54,305 nucleotides of DNA from Eubacterium sp. (GCA_015655975.1 DVEP01000028.1:1-54305); one strand, 5' to 3'; positions 1-9,213 are shown, numbered from the stretch's first letter. Program-made: numbers and translations. The notes: generated by a model from the letters alone, not told the origin.

Positions 1-18
1 TCTGTAGTTTCTTGGCAT
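1..18 (-). CDS. IS3-type transposase OrfA, first six codons only
   Basis: ATG at 18-16 reads MPRNYR before the window edge. It is the same start as the transposase at 54050. The ribosome site is the G-rich 3' arm of the hairpin at 27-62, about 8 bases upstream of the ATG. Confidence 0.6.
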
Positions 19-26
19 AAAAATAT

Positions 27-62
27 CCCCCTATGGTAGTTATTCTATTCTACCATAGGGGG
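27..62 (-). promoter_or_regulatory. Hairpin masking the transposase ribosome-binding site (left IS)
   Basis: A perfect 13-bp inverted repeat, CCCCCTATGGTAG (27-39) and CTACCATAGGGGG (50-62), has a 10-base loop. In the transposase mRNA the 3' arm GGGGG is the ribosome site, so it would be base-paired. Compared with the right IS copy the stem shows one compensated base-pair change and one G-U to G-C change. That supports RNA-level function: keeping transposase translation off when transcripts read in from flanking DNA. Confidence 0.7.
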
Positions 63-139
63 TGCCTTTTTTTCTATTGTCCATTTTTTACGGACTTGTT
101 CATAAAACCGACCTTTTGTTTTTAAAAATATATTTTTAT

Positions 140-835
140 TTACGCTTTCAAATATATCATATACTTAACGCTGTTTCGCATTGACAAAACATCTGACTCG
201 CCGACAATTACATGGTCAATTAAATTAACATTTAATTCATCCAAATATTTACGAAGTTTCATAGTAAAACTGAGGTCTTGTTTTGACGGTTCACAATAAC
301 CGTTGGGGTGATTGTGTGCAACTACTATAGAAGATGCAGAATCTTTTATGATAAACTCAACTATTTTTCTGACATTTATAGACGAATAATTGACAGTGCC
401 TTCGTTGCAAAGATGAGTGTTGATTATTTCATTTGAATTATTCAGCGTAGTAACATAGAACTGTTCAACATTTTCACATATCAGTATAGACTTGTAATAC
501 TTTTTGATGTTTTCAACAGAATCAAGTTTTACAATATCAATATTTTTATTATTAGATATTCTTTTATTCAAAGCACCGTACATTTTAATCAAAACAGCTG
601 AATTTTGACCTATACCTTTCACACTTATCAAACTTGAAATATCAGCGTTGAAAACATTTTCTAAAGTGCCGAAAGTATTTAAAAGTTCGTATGAAATTTC
701 TTTTACATCTTTTCTCGGTATAGCATAAGTCAACAAAAGTTCTATTAACTTATGGTCCGGCATATTTTCAAAACCGCCGTTTAAAAACTCTTCTCGAAGC
801 CTTTGTCTGTGACCTTCTCGGCTGAGATTTGGCAA
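140..835 (-). CDS. radC: RadC-family JAB/MPN domain protein
   Basis: About 231 residues, the usual RadC length. The N-terminal part is a helical UPF0758 region with a helix-hairpin-helix-like stretch (ISVKGIGQNSA). The C-terminal JAB1/MPN+ domain has the metalloprotease-like motif VVAHNHPNG followed by an Asp nine residues later (S-K-Q-D). The protein is historically called a DNA repair factor, but its biochemical role is unsettled. The start is uncertain: a GTG at 844 overlaps the AGAGG ribosome site, while TTG at 835 (product beginning MPNLSREGH) sits 8 bases downstream of it and is preferred. It lies downstream of the atp operon terminator and upstream of the left IS. Confidence 0.9.
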   Translation of the reverse strand: MPNLSREGHRQRLREEFLNGGFENMPDHKLIELLLTYAIPRKDVKEISYELLNTFGTLENVFNADISSLISVKGIGQNSAVLIKMYGALNKRISNNKNIDIVKLDSVENIKKYYKSILICENVEQFYVTTLNNSNEIINTHLCNEGTVNYSSINVRKIVEFIIKDSASSIVVAHNHPNGYCEPSKQDLSFTMKLRKYLDELNVNLIDHVIVGESDVLSMRNSVKYMIYLKA

Positions 836-901
836 ATGTAACACCTCTTAATTAAAATTGCTTAATCATTCTAACACAAAATACTGTCATAATCAACAAA
901 A

Positions 902-931
902 AAAGGACAACAAATATACTTGTTATCCTTT
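902..931 (-). terminator. Intrinsic terminator of the atp operon
   Basis: Arms at 902-913 and 920-931 pair over 12 positions with one mismatch and a 6-base loop. On the minus strand the stem is followed by CCTTTTTTTG. It lies just after the atpC stop. Confidence 0.8.
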
Positions 932-937
932 AAAGCA

Positions 938-1354
938 TTAAACACGATAATATTTATTTTTAACTCTTAATCGTTCCATTGCTCTGGCAAGGTTTGCCTG
1001 GGAGTGATGGTACTCTCTGATAGATTGTTTTTGACGCAACTCGTCTTCGGCTCTCCATTTTGCCTCTTGAGCACGGCGCGCGTCTATTTCTTCAGGAAGT
1101 TCGGCTGACACGCACAACAGTATTCCGCTGTTGTCAACAAACTCTATGAAACCGCTGCCGACAAAAGCGTGAATAACATTGTCATTTTCATCTGTTACTC
1201 TCATTTCGCCTTCTTCGATAGCCATTACCATATTCTCATGATGAGCAAGAATAGCCTGCTCGCCGCCGTCACTTGCAGGAATGACAAGAACTTTACACTT
1301 ACCGTCAAAAAAGACCTTGTCGCTTGCAATAATTTTTAAATCAAATGTGTTCAT
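938..1354 (-). CDS. atpC: F-type ATP synthase subunit epsilon
   Basis: 138 residues, normal for the subunit. The N-terminal beta-sandwich (residues 1-85) carries the family pattern of a short IIASDKVFF-type opening and an LAHHENM segment. The C-terminal part is a two-helix hairpin with ARRAQEAKWRAEDEL and a RAMERLRV end. In the rotor stalk it links gamma to the c-ring and can inhibit ATP hydrolysis. It is the last gene of the atpBEFHAGDC operon, 19 bases after atpD, and is followed by the terminator. Confidence 0.96.
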   Translation of the reverse strand: MNTFDLKIIASDKVFFDGKCKVLVIPASDGGEQAILAHHENMVMAIEEGEMRVTDENDNVIHAFVGSGFIEFVDNSGILLCVSAELPEEIDARRAQEAKWRAEDELRQKQSIREYHHSQANLARAMERLRVKNKYYRV

Positions 1355-1373
1355 TTAATGCACCCTTTGAAAG

Positions 1374-2774
1374 TTACTTTTTCATCTGTTTTGCTTTTTC
1401 ATAAACATCTTCAATAGTTCCTGCAAGGAAAAATGCGCTTTCAGGAAGGTCGTCAACATCGCCCTCTACAATTGCCTTAAAGCCTTTAATAGTTTCTTTA
1501 AGAGTAACATATCTGCCCTTTTGACCTGTAAACGGTTCTGCTACATGGAAAGGCTGACTGAGAAAACGCTGAATTTTTCTCGCTCTGTAAACTATCGTTT
1601 TATCTGTATCCGAAAGTTCTTCCATACCGAGAATGGAAATAATATCCTGAAGTTCTTTGTACTTCTGCAAATATTCCTGAACTTTTCTTGCAACTTCATA
1701 GTGCTCTTTGCCGACAATATCTTCCTCAAGAATTCTTGAACTTGACTCAAGTGGGTCAACTGCAGGATATATACCCTGCTCAACAATTTTTCTTGACAAA
1801 ACAGTTGTAGCGTCAAGGTGCGCAAATGTTGTTGCAGGAGCCGGGTCTGTCAAGTCGTCTGCAGGAACATATACGGCTTGGATAGATGTAATCGAGCCGT
1901 TTTTAGTAGATGCAATTCTCTCTTGAAGTTTGCCGACATCGGTAGCAAGAGTAGGTTGGTAACCTACAGCCGACGGCATTCTTCCGAGCAAAGCGGAAAC
2001 TTCCGAGCCTGCCTGTACAAATCTGAAAATATTATCTATGAACAAAAGTACATCTTGATGCTGAACATCTCTGAAATACTCTGCGATTGTAAGACCTGTT
2101 TCGGCAACTCTCATACGAGCTCCCGGCGGCTCATTCATTTGTCCGAAAACAAGCGCAGTCTTGTTTATTACTCCGCTTTCGGACATTTCGTTCCAAAGGT
2201 CATTGCCCTCACGAGAACGCTCGCCTACACCTGTAAAAATTGAATATCCGCCGTGCTGAGTTGCAACATTTGTGATAAGTTCCTGAATTAAAACAGTCTT
2301 ACCTACACCGGCGCCGCCGAAAAGACCGATTTTACCACCCTTTTGATAAGGTGTCAAAAGGTCAATTACCTTTATACCTGTTTCAAGAATTTCAACAGTT
2401 GACGCCTGGTCTTCAAAACTCGGAGGGTCTCTGTGAATTTCCCAATGAATTTCATTTTCAAGTTTATCTTCTTTATTATCTATAGTATCGCCTGTAACAT
2501 TAAACAATCTGCCGAGTGTTTTTTCGCCGACAGGAACAGAAATAGCCTTTCCTGTTGAAATGACAGGCATATCTTTAGCAAGACCGTCTGATGAAGAGAG
2601 CATAATACAACGAACGGAAGAATTGCCTATATGCTGAGCAACCTCCATCGTTCTTTTTTTACCGTCCGCCTCAACAATGAGTGCGTCATTAATCTTAGGA
2701 AGTTCTGCGCCTTCAAACTCAACATCAATAACGGGTCCCATTATCTGCACTATTTTACCGTTGTTCATTGTCAT
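1374..2774 (-). CDS. atpD: F-type ATP synthase subunit beta
   Basis: 466 residues, full length. This is the catalytic nucleotide-binding subunit of F1. The P-loop GGAGVGKT lies near residue 155, followed by the catalytic GERSREG segment, the ALLGRMPSAVGYQPTLA signature and a DELSEED-type loop reading EELSDTD near residue 385. ATG at 2774 (MTMNNGK) has a GGAGG-type site upstream. Its gap to atpG is 9 bases, consistent with one transcript. Confidence 0.98.
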   Translation of the reverse strand: MTMNNGKIVQIMGPVIDVEFEGAELPKINDALIVEADGKKRTMEVAQHIGNSSVRCIMLSSSDGLAKDMPVISTGKAISVPVGEKTLGRLFNVTGDTIDNKEDKLENEIHWEIHRDPPSFEDQASTVEILETGIKVIDLLTPYQKGGKIGLFGGAGVGKTVLIQELITNVATQHGGYSIFTGVGERSREGNDLWNEMSESGVINKTALVFGQMNEPPGARMRVAETGLTIAEYFRDVQHQDVLLFIDNIFRFVQAGSEVSALLGRMPSAVGYQPTLATDVGKLQERIASTKNGSITSIQAVYVPADDLTDPAPATTFAHLDATTVLSRKIVEQGIYPAVDPLESSSRILEEDIVGKEHYEVARKVQEYLQKYKELQDIISILGMEELSDTDKTIVYRARKIQRFLSQPFHVAEPFTGQKGRYVTLKETIKGFKAIVEGDVDDLPESAFFLAGTIEDVYEKAKQMKK

Positions 2775-2783
2775 TCCTCCAAG

Positions 2784-3671
2784 TCAGTCTGACTTCTTTT
2801 TTTGCGCTCTTGAACCGCTGATTACCTCAGTAATTTCCTGAGTAATCGCAGCCTGCCTTGCACGGTTGTATTCCATATTTAAACTGTGAAGTACATCCTG
2901 TGCGCTTTCGGTTGCTGACTGCATTGCCAACATTCTTGTGTTATGCTCAGAACAATAACTCTCTATCAGCGCACCGTAAACAAAACCTGCAACATAGTTC
3001 GGTATGATACTGTCAAAAACTGCCTGCGGAGACGGAACAAACGACATATGCTCGTATGCGTTGTGTTTCCATATTTCTTCAAGCGGTTCTCTGTCAAGCG
3101 GCAACAATTTTTGCTGTTGCGTGCTTGCAGTGATAGAATTTATCATTTGAGTATAAATAATATATATCTCGTCGAGTTCGCCTTTGTTAAACAACTCAAC
3201 CATTTTTTCGCTTATAATTCTGGCTCTGTTCATATTTGGGTCCTGAGCCGTATATTTAAAATCTATATCAACAGAGATATTTTTTTTCAGAAAATAGTTT
3301 CTTCCTACCTGACCTACTACGAAAAGCATATTGTTTTTGCTTTCAAAACTTACTTTTTCAGCAATTTTAATCACATTGTGGTTGTACGCTCCGGCAAGTC
3401 CTTTGTCTGCCGTAACTACAATATAGCCTCTTTTTCTCTCATTTTCAGGTATATTTTCACGCTTGTCAAAATATTTATGTCCTACTTCGGGAGAATCGTT
3501 GAGAATTTTTGTGATTGTACTTTGCATTGAATAAAAGTAAGGCTCTGTTTTACTGAGCGCAAGTTTTGCTTTTTTCACCTTAGATGAACTAATCATATAC
3601 ATTGCGTTAGTAATTTTCATTATATCTTTAATGCTTTTCATACGGCCGAGTAATTCTCTTGAATTAGCCAT
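2784..3671 (-). CDS. atpG: F-type ATP synthase subunit gamma
   Basis: 295 residues. This is the central rotor shaft: long N- and C-terminal helices form the coiled coil (opening with SRELLGRMKSIKDIMKITNAM, closing with NRARQAAITQEITEVISGSRA) around a Rossmann-like middle domain. The closing helix is the family signature. Its start overlaps the end of atpA by 8 bases, indicating translational coupling. Confidence 0.97.
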   Translation of the reverse strand: MANSRELLGRMKSIKDIMKITNAMYMISSSKVKKAKLALSKTEPYFYSMQSTITKILNDSPEVGHKYFDKRENIPENERKRGYIVVTADKGLAGAYNHNVIKIAEKVSFESKNNMLFVVGQVGRNYFLKKNISVDIDFKYTAQDPNMNRARIISEKMVELFNKGELDEIYIIYTQMINSITASTQQQKLLPLDREPLEEIWKHNAYEHMSFVPSPQAVFDSIIPNYVAGFVYGALIESYCSEHNTRMLAMQSATESAQDVLHSLNMEYNRARQAAITQEITEVISGSRAQKKKSD

Positions 3672-5178
3672 TTTTATTGCCCTTCTTAAATTCGTCTGCC
3701 ACTAAAAGAATTTTCTCTTTAAGTTCATCTGTAAGCACTCTGTTATCTTCAATCTCTTTTGCAATTTCAGGGTGCATATCGTCAAAATAGTTGAGCATAT
3801 CAATTTGGAATTTCTTGACATTTTCAGGCTCAATATCGAGCAATTTTTTATTTGTGGCAACTACGAGTGAAATAACCTGTTCGTGCAAACTCAGCGGTCT
3901 GCAAAGAGGCTGTTTCAAAAGTTCCATAAGACCTTTTCCGTACGCAAGTTGTTCTTTTGTTTCAGGGTCAAGGTCCGAACTGAACTGTGTGAACACTTCC
4001 ATCTCTCTGTACTGAGCAAGGTCAACACGAAGCGCGCCGACAGCCTTTTTCATAGCCTTTGTCTGAGCCGCACCGCCGACACGGGATACCGACAAACCGA
4101 CATTTACCGCAGGTCGCATACCTGCAAAGAACAAGTCGCTTTCAAGGAAAATTTGACCGTCCGTAATTGAAATGACATTTGTAGGAATGTAAGCCGATAC
4201 ATCTCCCGCCTGTGTTTCAATGATAGGAAGCGCTGTTATTGAACCGCCGCCGAGTTCATCGGAAAGACGGCTTGAACGCTCAAGAAGTCTTGAGTGAAGA
4301 TAGAAAACATCGCCCGGATAAGCCTCACGGCCCGGAGAACGCTCAAGCAAAAGAGAAATTGCTCTGTATGCTACTGCGTGATTTGAAAGATCGTCGTAAA
4401 CAATGAGTACATCTTTACCCTCATACATAAAATACTCTGCCATTGCTGTTGCAGAATACGGAGAAATGTACTGCAAAGACGCCGGCTCGCTTGCCGTTGA
4501 GCAAACAACTATTGTATAATCCATCGCACCGTGCTTTTCAAGTATGGACACGATTTTTGCAACTGTTGAAGCCTTTTGACCGATAGCGTTGTAAATGCAC
4601 ACTACATTTTTGTCTTTCTGGTTCAATATAGCGTCAATAGCTATTGATGTTTTGCCTGTTTGTCTGTCGCCTATTATAAGTTCACGCTGGCCTCTGCCTA
4701 TCGGGAACATTGAGTCAATTTCAAGAATACCCGTTGCAAGAGGTTCGGATACAGACTTACGGTCAATTATACCCGGTGCTTCGTTTTCAACAGGACGAAA
4801 ACCGTCAGCTTCAATATCGCCTTTGCCGTCGATTGCTTCGCCGAGAGAGTTCACAATTCTGCCGATGAAGTTTTTGCCGACAGGAACGCCTGCTTTTTTA
4901 TATGTTCTTTTAACTTTTGTGCCTTCGTGAATACCGACTTCACTGCCGAAAAGTATGCAGCCGACTTCGTTTCTTTTAAGGTCCTGTACCATACCTTTTA
5001 CGCCGTTGTCGAAAACAACGATTTCGCCGTACATTACATGTTCCATACCGTAAATGGTGGCAATGCCGTCGCCTACCCAAATGACAGTGCCGAATTCTTC
5101 GCTGTCTGCTTTGAAGTTAAAATCGGTTATTTTTTCTTTAAGTATAGAAACTATTTCATTTGAATTTATGGTGCTCAT
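3664..5178 (-). CDS. atpA: F-type ATP synthase subunit alpha
   Basis: 504 residues, full length. This is the regulatory nucleotide-binding subunit of F1. It has the P-loop GDRQTGKT near residue 170, a VCIYNAIGQKAS segment, and the PAVNVGLSVSRVGGAAQ signature with the arginine finger in the C-terminal third. It starts directly after the atpH stop and overlaps atpG by 8 bases. Confidence 0.98.
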   Translation of the reverse strand: MSTINSNEIVSILKEKITDFNFKADSEEFGTVIWVGDGIATIYGMEHVMYGEIVVFDNGVKGMVQDLKRNEVGCILFGSEVGIHEGTKVKRTYKKAGVPVGKNFIGRIVNSLGEAIDGKGDIEADGFRPVENEAPGIIDRKSVSEPLATGILEIDSMFPIGRGQRELIIGDRQTGKTSIAIDAILNQKDKNVVCIYNAIGQKASTVAKIVSILEKHGAMDYTIVVCSTASEPASLQYISPYSATAMAEYFMYEGKDVLIVYDDLSNHAVAYRAISLLLERSPGREAYPGDVFYLHSRLLERSSRLSDELGGGSITALPIIETQAGDVSAYIPTNVISITDGQIFLESDLFFAGMRPAVNVGLSVSRVGGAAQTKAMKKAVGALRVDLAQYREMEVFTQFSSDLDPETKEQLAYGKGLMELLKQPLCRPLSLHEQVISLVVATNKKLLDIEPENVKKFQIDMLNYFDDMHPEIAKEIEDNRVLTDELKEKILLVADEFKKGNKNG

Positions 5179-5688
5179 TTAATTCACTTCCCCAACTAAA
5201 TTCTGTTTTAATAATTTAAGTCTGTTTTTCAGACTACGGTCGTATTTTATATCGCCGTAATAGATTACAAAACCGCCCAATATGCTTTGGTCTTTTTCAA
5301 TAGTAACCTCTGCACTTTTTGCACCGTGCTTTTTGCAAATGAACTTTTTGATTTTTTCAATCTGTTCATCACTCGGCGGAGTTGTACAAACAATTCTTAT
5401 ATTTGCACAATTACTCTTTTCTTTTTCGATTTTGTCAAACGCATCGCAAACAGAAACAATTTGAGAAATGCATTTGTTTTCGCACATTATTTTAACTAAA
5501 TTTGCCGTTTTGCCGCTGAACACATCGTCAATTACGGAGAACTTTTCCGAGTCTGACACAATGGGAGCAGACAAAGCCTCAAGCAATTCGGGACAAGACA
5601 AAAATGTTTCTTTAAGACTTAAAACATCTTTTCTGTCAGCACCTGCCGAGTACAATGCTTTGGCATAGTTAATCGCTGTTTGTGTCAT
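5179..5688 (-). CDS. atpH: F-type ATP synthase subunit delta
   Basis: 169 residues, a little short for the family but complete. The N-terminal six-helix domain begins with INYAKALYSAG, typical for binding the alpha N-terminus. The C-terminal segment ending VIYYGDIKYDRSLKNRLKLL is the usual OSCP/delta signature. It forms the peripheral stalk with subunit b and overlaps atpF by 20 bases. Confidence 0.95.
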   Translation of the reverse strand: MTQTAINYAKALYSAGADRKDVLSLKETFLSCPELLEALSAPIVSDSEKFSVIDDVFSGKTANLVKIMCENKCISQIVSVCDAFDKIEKEKSNCANIRIVCTTPPSDEQIEKIKKFICKKHGAKSAEVTIEKDQSILGGFVIYYGDIKYDRSLKNRLKLLKQNLVGEVN

Positions 5689-6169
5689 CAGTATCTACCT
5701 CATTTAAAAATTCATCGTACATACGCATATCGTTTTCTGCACTTGAATTGTTTTCAACGATTTTTTCTGCAGCAGTCATTGCGATTTTTGCAATATCACT
5801 TTCTACTCCTCGCAATGCAGCCTGGCGCTCAAGTTCGATTGAACTGCGTGCGTCCTTAACCATACGGTCAGCTTTTTCATTTGCCTGTGCGACTATTCGG
5901 TTGTATTGTGCATCTGCGTTTTTCTTTGCGTCCTGAACTATTTTAGCGCCCTCTTCGTCTGCAGTGCTTACAACAGACTCATAGTGTTCTTTGAGTTCAT
6001 TTGCTTCTTGTTGTGTTTTGCTTGCTTTTTCAAACTCGCCGTTTATCATTTCTTTTCTTTGTTCAATAACTTTAAGTATTTTACCAAAGAGGAACTTTTT
6101 GGCAAACAAATAGAATATCAACAAGTTTACCATAGTCCAAAAGATATTCCAAAAATCAATACTCAGCAT
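5669..6169 (-). CDS. atpF: F-type ATP synthase subunit b
   Basis: 166 residues. One N-terminal membrane helix (IFWTMVNLLIFYLFAKKFLF) is followed by a long charged helix rich in Ala, Glu, Lys and Arg, the dimeric peripheral stalk. The sequence FGKILKVIEQRKEMI after the membrane helix is typical. It ends inside the start of atpH, with the order expected for the operon. Confidence 0.96.
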   Translation of the reverse strand: MLSIDFWNIFWTMVNLLIFYLFAKKFLFGKILKVIEQRKEMINGEFEKASKTQQEANELKEHYESVVSTADEEGAKIVQDAKKNADAQYNRIVAQANEKADRMVKDARSSIELERQAALRGVESDIAKIAMTAAEKIVENNSSAENDMRMYDEFLNEVDTDDTNSD

Positions 6170-6205
6170 AACTTATGCTTCCTTTCCCTATGCTTTTTGC
6201 AGAAA

Positions 6206-6433
6206 TTATTTAAGCATAAAGATAATCAAAATGCTTGCAACAAGTCCGTAAACAGCAGTTGCCTCTGCAAGAGCACCGCCGAGAATGAGAGCAGTTCTGA
6301 TTTGACCGCTTGCTTCAGGTTGACGAGCGATTGCATCTACTGCTTTACCTGTTGCCATTGAAATACCGAAACCTACCAATGCTCCGCCGAGAACAGCTAT
6401 TGCTGCGCCGATTGCTATAATTGTTGTTGACAT
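6206..6433 (-). CDS. atpE: F-type ATP synthase subunit c (proteolipid)
   Basis: 75 residues forming two membrane helices joined by the polar loop ARQPE (36-40). The ion-carrying carboxylate is E57 in helix 2 (ALAEATAVYG). Compared from memory with the Na+-binding c subunit of Ilyobacter, the Gln of helix 1 is I24 here and the Ser after the Glu is A58. The Na+ ligand set is therefore absent and H+ coupling is predicted. It lies in the operon between atpF and atpB. Confidence 0.97.
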   Translation of the reverse strand: MSTTIIAIGAAIAVLGGALVGFGISMATGKAVDAIARQPEASGQIRTALILGGALAEATAVYGLVASILIIFMLK

Positions 6434-6486
6434 AGTTATTACTCCTTTTAATTTTAAATATTTATTCTAAAAGACTGACAAACAAC

Positions 6487-7182
6487 TTATTCGTCGCTTA
6501 TAGCCTCTTGAATGTAAATTGAATTTAAGAACACAAAAACATACGCCTGTATCAAGCCGTCGAAAATATCGAAATACAAACCAAGTACCATGGGAACTAC
6601 GGCAGGAACAACCATTTTTATGAGTTCCATTAAAATGAACGCACCCAAAATGTTACCGAAAAGTCGCATACAAAGCGACAAAGGTTTGATGATGAGTTCA
6701 AGCAAATTGTTAAACAAAATAATGGGAGACGGTTGTGCAAAACTCTTCAGCCATCCCTTAGTGCCTTTTTTCTTTATAGCGGCATACTGAATATATATTA
6801 TGCTGCACAAGGCAAGACCTAAAGTGACATTCATATCTTTAGTAGGAGGCTTGAATCCGAAAATTCCAACCATATTGGAAGCACCGATTATCACTGCCAA
6901 AGACATAAGCCACGACAAATGGTTTTCTGCACCGGGACCTACTGCGTCTCGGAAAAAGTCAGCCATCTTTTCAACACAGGTCTCAAGCAACAACTGTCTT
7001 TTGCTGATTTCGCCTTCTACTTTCAGATTTCTTACAAGAATGAGCGACAAAATCATTATTACCGCCATAATAATCCAGGTTACTACAACAGATTCTTTTA
7101 TACTTATATCTAAACCAAATATATCAAAAGAAAAAACATCTTCGCAATTCAGTTCTTCAACAAGTCTTTCGCCAAGATTCAT
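6487..7182 (-). CDS. atpB: F-type ATP synthase subunit a
   Basis: 231 residues with about five membrane helices. The essential arginine of the ion half-channels is R173 in PLSLCMRLFGN, and the C-terminal IQAYVFVFLNSIYI helix is conserved. It is the first gene of the operon; no atpI is seen upstream. ATG at 7182 follows a GGAGG site, and a strong promoter lies 26-54 bases upstream. Confidence 0.97.
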   Translation of the reverse strand: MNLGERLVEELNCEDVFSFDIFGLDISIKESVVVTWIIMAVIMILSLILVRNLKVEGEISKRQLLLETCVEKMADFFRDAVGPGAENHLSWLMSLAVIIGASNMVGIFGFKPPTKDMNVTLGLALCSIIYIQYAAIKKKGTKGWLKSFAQPSPIILFNNLLELIIKPLSLCMRLFGNILGAFILMELIKMVVPAVVPMVLGLYFDIFDGLIQAYVFVFLNSIYIQEAISDE

Positions 7183-7207
7183 ATTGTCGCCTCCTTTTCC
7201 TCTAACC

Positions 7208-7236
7208 TATATAAACCTTTATTTTGGTTGTGTCAA
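7208..7236 (-). promoter_or_regulatory. Promoter of the atp operon
   Basis: On the minus strand there is TTGACA (7236-7231), a 17-base spacer and TATATA (7213-7208). Transcription would start near 7201, giving a leader of about 20 bases before the atpB ATG. Confidence 0.75.
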
Positions 7237-7330
7237 TAGATATTTCAAAATTCGTTCATAATAACAAATTTTTTCAACTCGACAGCCATTTTTTTGTCAA
7301 TGTATTGTTGCTTATTTTTTATCAAATGTA

Positions 7331-7359
7331 TTTACAACACATTTTTTTGAGAGTATAAT
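7331..7359 (+). promoter_or_regulatory. Promoter of galE
   Basis: TTTACA at 7331-7336, a 17-base spacer and TATAAT at 7354-7359. It is divergent from the atp promoter within the same 254-base intergenic region and lies about 78 bases before the galE ATG. Confidence 0.7.
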
Positions 7360-7436
7360 AACATTGCAAATAATATAATATCTTATTATATTATAAACAT
7401 TATTAATCATTTGCATTGCTCGAAAGGAAATGAAAT

Positions 7437-8495
7437 ATGTCAGTTTTAGTTACCGGTGGCGCAGGCTATATAGGAAGCCACACATGTGTTGAACTTTTAA
7501 ATGCAGGTTACGATGTAGTTATAGCAGACAATCTCTACAACTGCAAACCGACAAGTCTTGACAGAATTAAAAACCTTGTATCAAAACCGTTTAAATTCTA
7601 TAATTGTGATATTCGAGACAAAAAAGCGCTTCAAAACATTTTTGAACACGAAGATATTGACTGCGTAATTCACTTTGCAGGTCTTAAAGCAGTCGGCGAA
7701 AGCGTTCAAAAGCCACTTGAATATTTTGACAACAATGTTACAGGAACTCTTGTTTTGCTCGATGTTATGAGAGAAAACGGCTGTAAAAGTATCATTTTCT
7801 CATCAAGCGCAACTGTTTACGGTATGAACAATGTAAGTCCTCTCAAAGAAGATATGGAAGTGGGCGGAGTTACAAACCCGTACGGCAGAACAAAGTTTAT
7901 GATTGAGTGCATACTTCAGGACCTTTTTGTTTCCGACAACGAGTGGAGTATCTGCCTTCTTCGTTACTTCAACCCAATCGGCGCTCACAAAAGCGGTACA
8001 ATGGGTGAAGACCCAAACGGTATTCCAAACAACCTTATGCCATACATTACACAGGTTGCAATCGGAAAACTTCCTTGTTTGAGCGTTTTCGGAAACGACT
8101 ACGATACACCCGACGGAACAGGCGTCAGAGACTATATCCATGTTGTTGACCTTGCAATCGGCCATGTCAAAGCAGTTGAAAAGTGTGCAAAGGGCGCAGG
8201 CCTCAACATCTACAATTTAGGAACAGGCAACGGTTACAGCGTGCTTGATGTTGTAAAAGCATTTGAAAAAGCAAGCGGTAAAACAATCAACTACAAAATC
8301 TGCGACAGACGAGCAGGCGACATTGCTACTTGCTACTGCACACCTGACAAAGCGTTCAACGAACTCGGTTGGAAAGCTGAAAGAGGAATCGACGAAATGT
8401 GTGAAGATTCTTGGAGATGGCAAAGCCAAAACCCAAACGGCTACCCTGACAGCGACAATGTTCCTGAATACAACAAGTGCATTGAAATAAAATAA
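7437..8495 (+). CDS. galE: UDP-glucose 4-epimerase
   Basis: 352 residues. This extended short-chain dehydrogenase interconverts UDP-glucose and UDP-galactose. The NAD-binding motif GGAGYIGSH is at the N-terminus, with the catalytic Ser in SSSATVYG and the Tyr/Lys pair in YGRTK. The C-terminal half has the substrate-binding FNPIGAH and DGTGVRDYIHV segments. It is monocistronic with its own promoter and terminator, and serves galactose use or surface polysaccharide precursors. Confidence 0.97.
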   Translation: MSVLVTGGAGYIGSHTCVELLNAGYDVVIADNLYNCKPTSLDRIKNLVSKPFKFYNCDIRDKKALQNIFEHEDIDCVIHFAGLKAVGESVQKPLEYFDNNVTGTLVLLDVMRENGCKSIIFSSSATVYGMNNVSPLKEDMEVGGVTNPYGRTKFMIECILQDLFVSDNEWSICLLRYFNPIGAHKSGTMGEDPNGIPNNLMPYITQVAIGKLPCLSVFGNDYDTPDGTGVRDYIHVVDLAIGHVKAVEKCAKGAGLNIYNLGTGNGYSVLDVVKAFEKASGKTINYKICDRRAGDIATCYCTPDKAFNELGWKAERGIDEMCEDSWRWQSQNPNGYPDSDNVPEYNKCIEIK

Positions 8496-8517
8496 ACCGC
8501 TAATTGCATATATTTAA

Positions 8518-8539
8518 ACACCACCTATTCAGGTGGTGT
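8518..8539. terminator. Bidirectional terminator between galE and the SDR gene
   Basis: A perfect 9-bp stem ACACCACCT / AGGTGGTGT with a 4-base loop (8527-8530) is followed by a T run on the plus strand. An A run precedes it, so it can serve both convergent genes. Confidence 0.85.
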
Positions 8540-8544
8540 TTTTT

Positions 8545-9213
8545 CTATACTATTCCGCCGTTCACACCCAAAATCTGACCTGTCAAATAGTCGTTTTCGG
8601 CAAAAAACAATACGGCTTTTGCAACTTCAAAAGGTTCTCCCAAACGCCCGAGCGGAACTTCCGATGCAAGTTCCTGTTTATCAAACATTTTGTTCATTTC
8701 GGTGTCAATTATTCCGGGAGAGACGCAGTTTACAGTAATTCCCGACGGTGCAAGTTCTTTTGCAAGCGCTTTTGTAAGTCCTATTACAGACGCTTTGCTC
8801 ATTGAATATGCAACTTCACATGAAGCGCCCTCCTGTCCCCAAATAGATGAAATATTTATTATTTTTCCTCTGTGTTTTCTTAGCATAAGAAGTGCCGCGT
8901 ACTTGGATGCAAAAAATGCCGCAGTAGAATTTACCGACATCACTTTGTTGAAATCTTCAGGCGTTGTATCGTTTATCATCTTAATCAAACTTATTCCTGC
9001 GTTGTTTACCAAAACATCTAAACTGTCAAAGTTTGAAAATAGGTTTTCTATTTCATTTATATTTGAAAGGTCGCACCTGATTTTCGTTACGCCGTCCAAA
9101 TCGCATGGCGTTTCATTGACGGTTACATAGACATCGTAGCCCTCATTTCTGAAAAGTTCTGCGCAGGCTTTTCCTATACCGCCTGCCCCGCCTGTTATTA
9201 AAACTGTTTTCAT
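8545..9213 (-). CDS. Short-chain dehydrogenase/reductase (FabG-like)
   Basis: 222 residues from the ATG at 9213 (MKTVLITGGAG). This start is preferred over the upstream ATG at 9261 because AGGTGA lies 4 bases before it. Classical SDR layout: TGGAGGIG cofactor motif at residues 7-14, NNAG, the catalytic Ser in NISSIWGQ, Tyr and Lys in YSMSK, and a C-terminal GQILGVNGG. It is related to 3-oxoacyl-ACP reductases, but no fatty acid genes are adjacent. The substrate is unknown. Confidence 0.9.
   Translation of the reverse strand: MKTVLITGGAGGIGKACAELFRNEGYDVYVTVNETPCDLDGVTKIRCDLSNINEIENLFSNFDSLDVLVNNAGISLIKMINDTTPEDFNKVMSVNSTAAFFASKYAALLMLRKHRGKIINISSIWGQEGASCEVAYSMSKASVIGLTKALAKELAPSGITVNCVSPGIIDTEMNKMFDKQELASEVPLGRLGEPFEVAKAVLFFAENDYLTGQILGVNGGIV

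Larger units (their letters stand above)
1..102 (-). mobile_element. IS3-type insertion sequence, left end (truncated by window edge)
   Basis: The minus strand from 102 begins TGAACAAGTCC and matches the right-hand element starting at 53970 for its first 35 bases. It then carries a hairpin and an ATG at 18 whose product begins MPRNYR, against MPREYR in the other copy. TG-type ends and this N-terminus fit IS3-family elements. Only the promoter-proximal end is inside the window, so target duplication and completeness cannot be judged. The internal sequence has drifted from the right copy, so these are related rather than identical insertions. Confidence 0.75.

Noticed and set aside
1818..2243. 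Plus-strand open frame of 141 codons opposite atpD
   Set aside because: It lies entirely antisense to the strongly conserved atpD gene and has no ribosome site; a shadow frame.
7803..8165. Minus-strand frame within galE
   Set aside because: Antisense to galE with no recognisable protein features.
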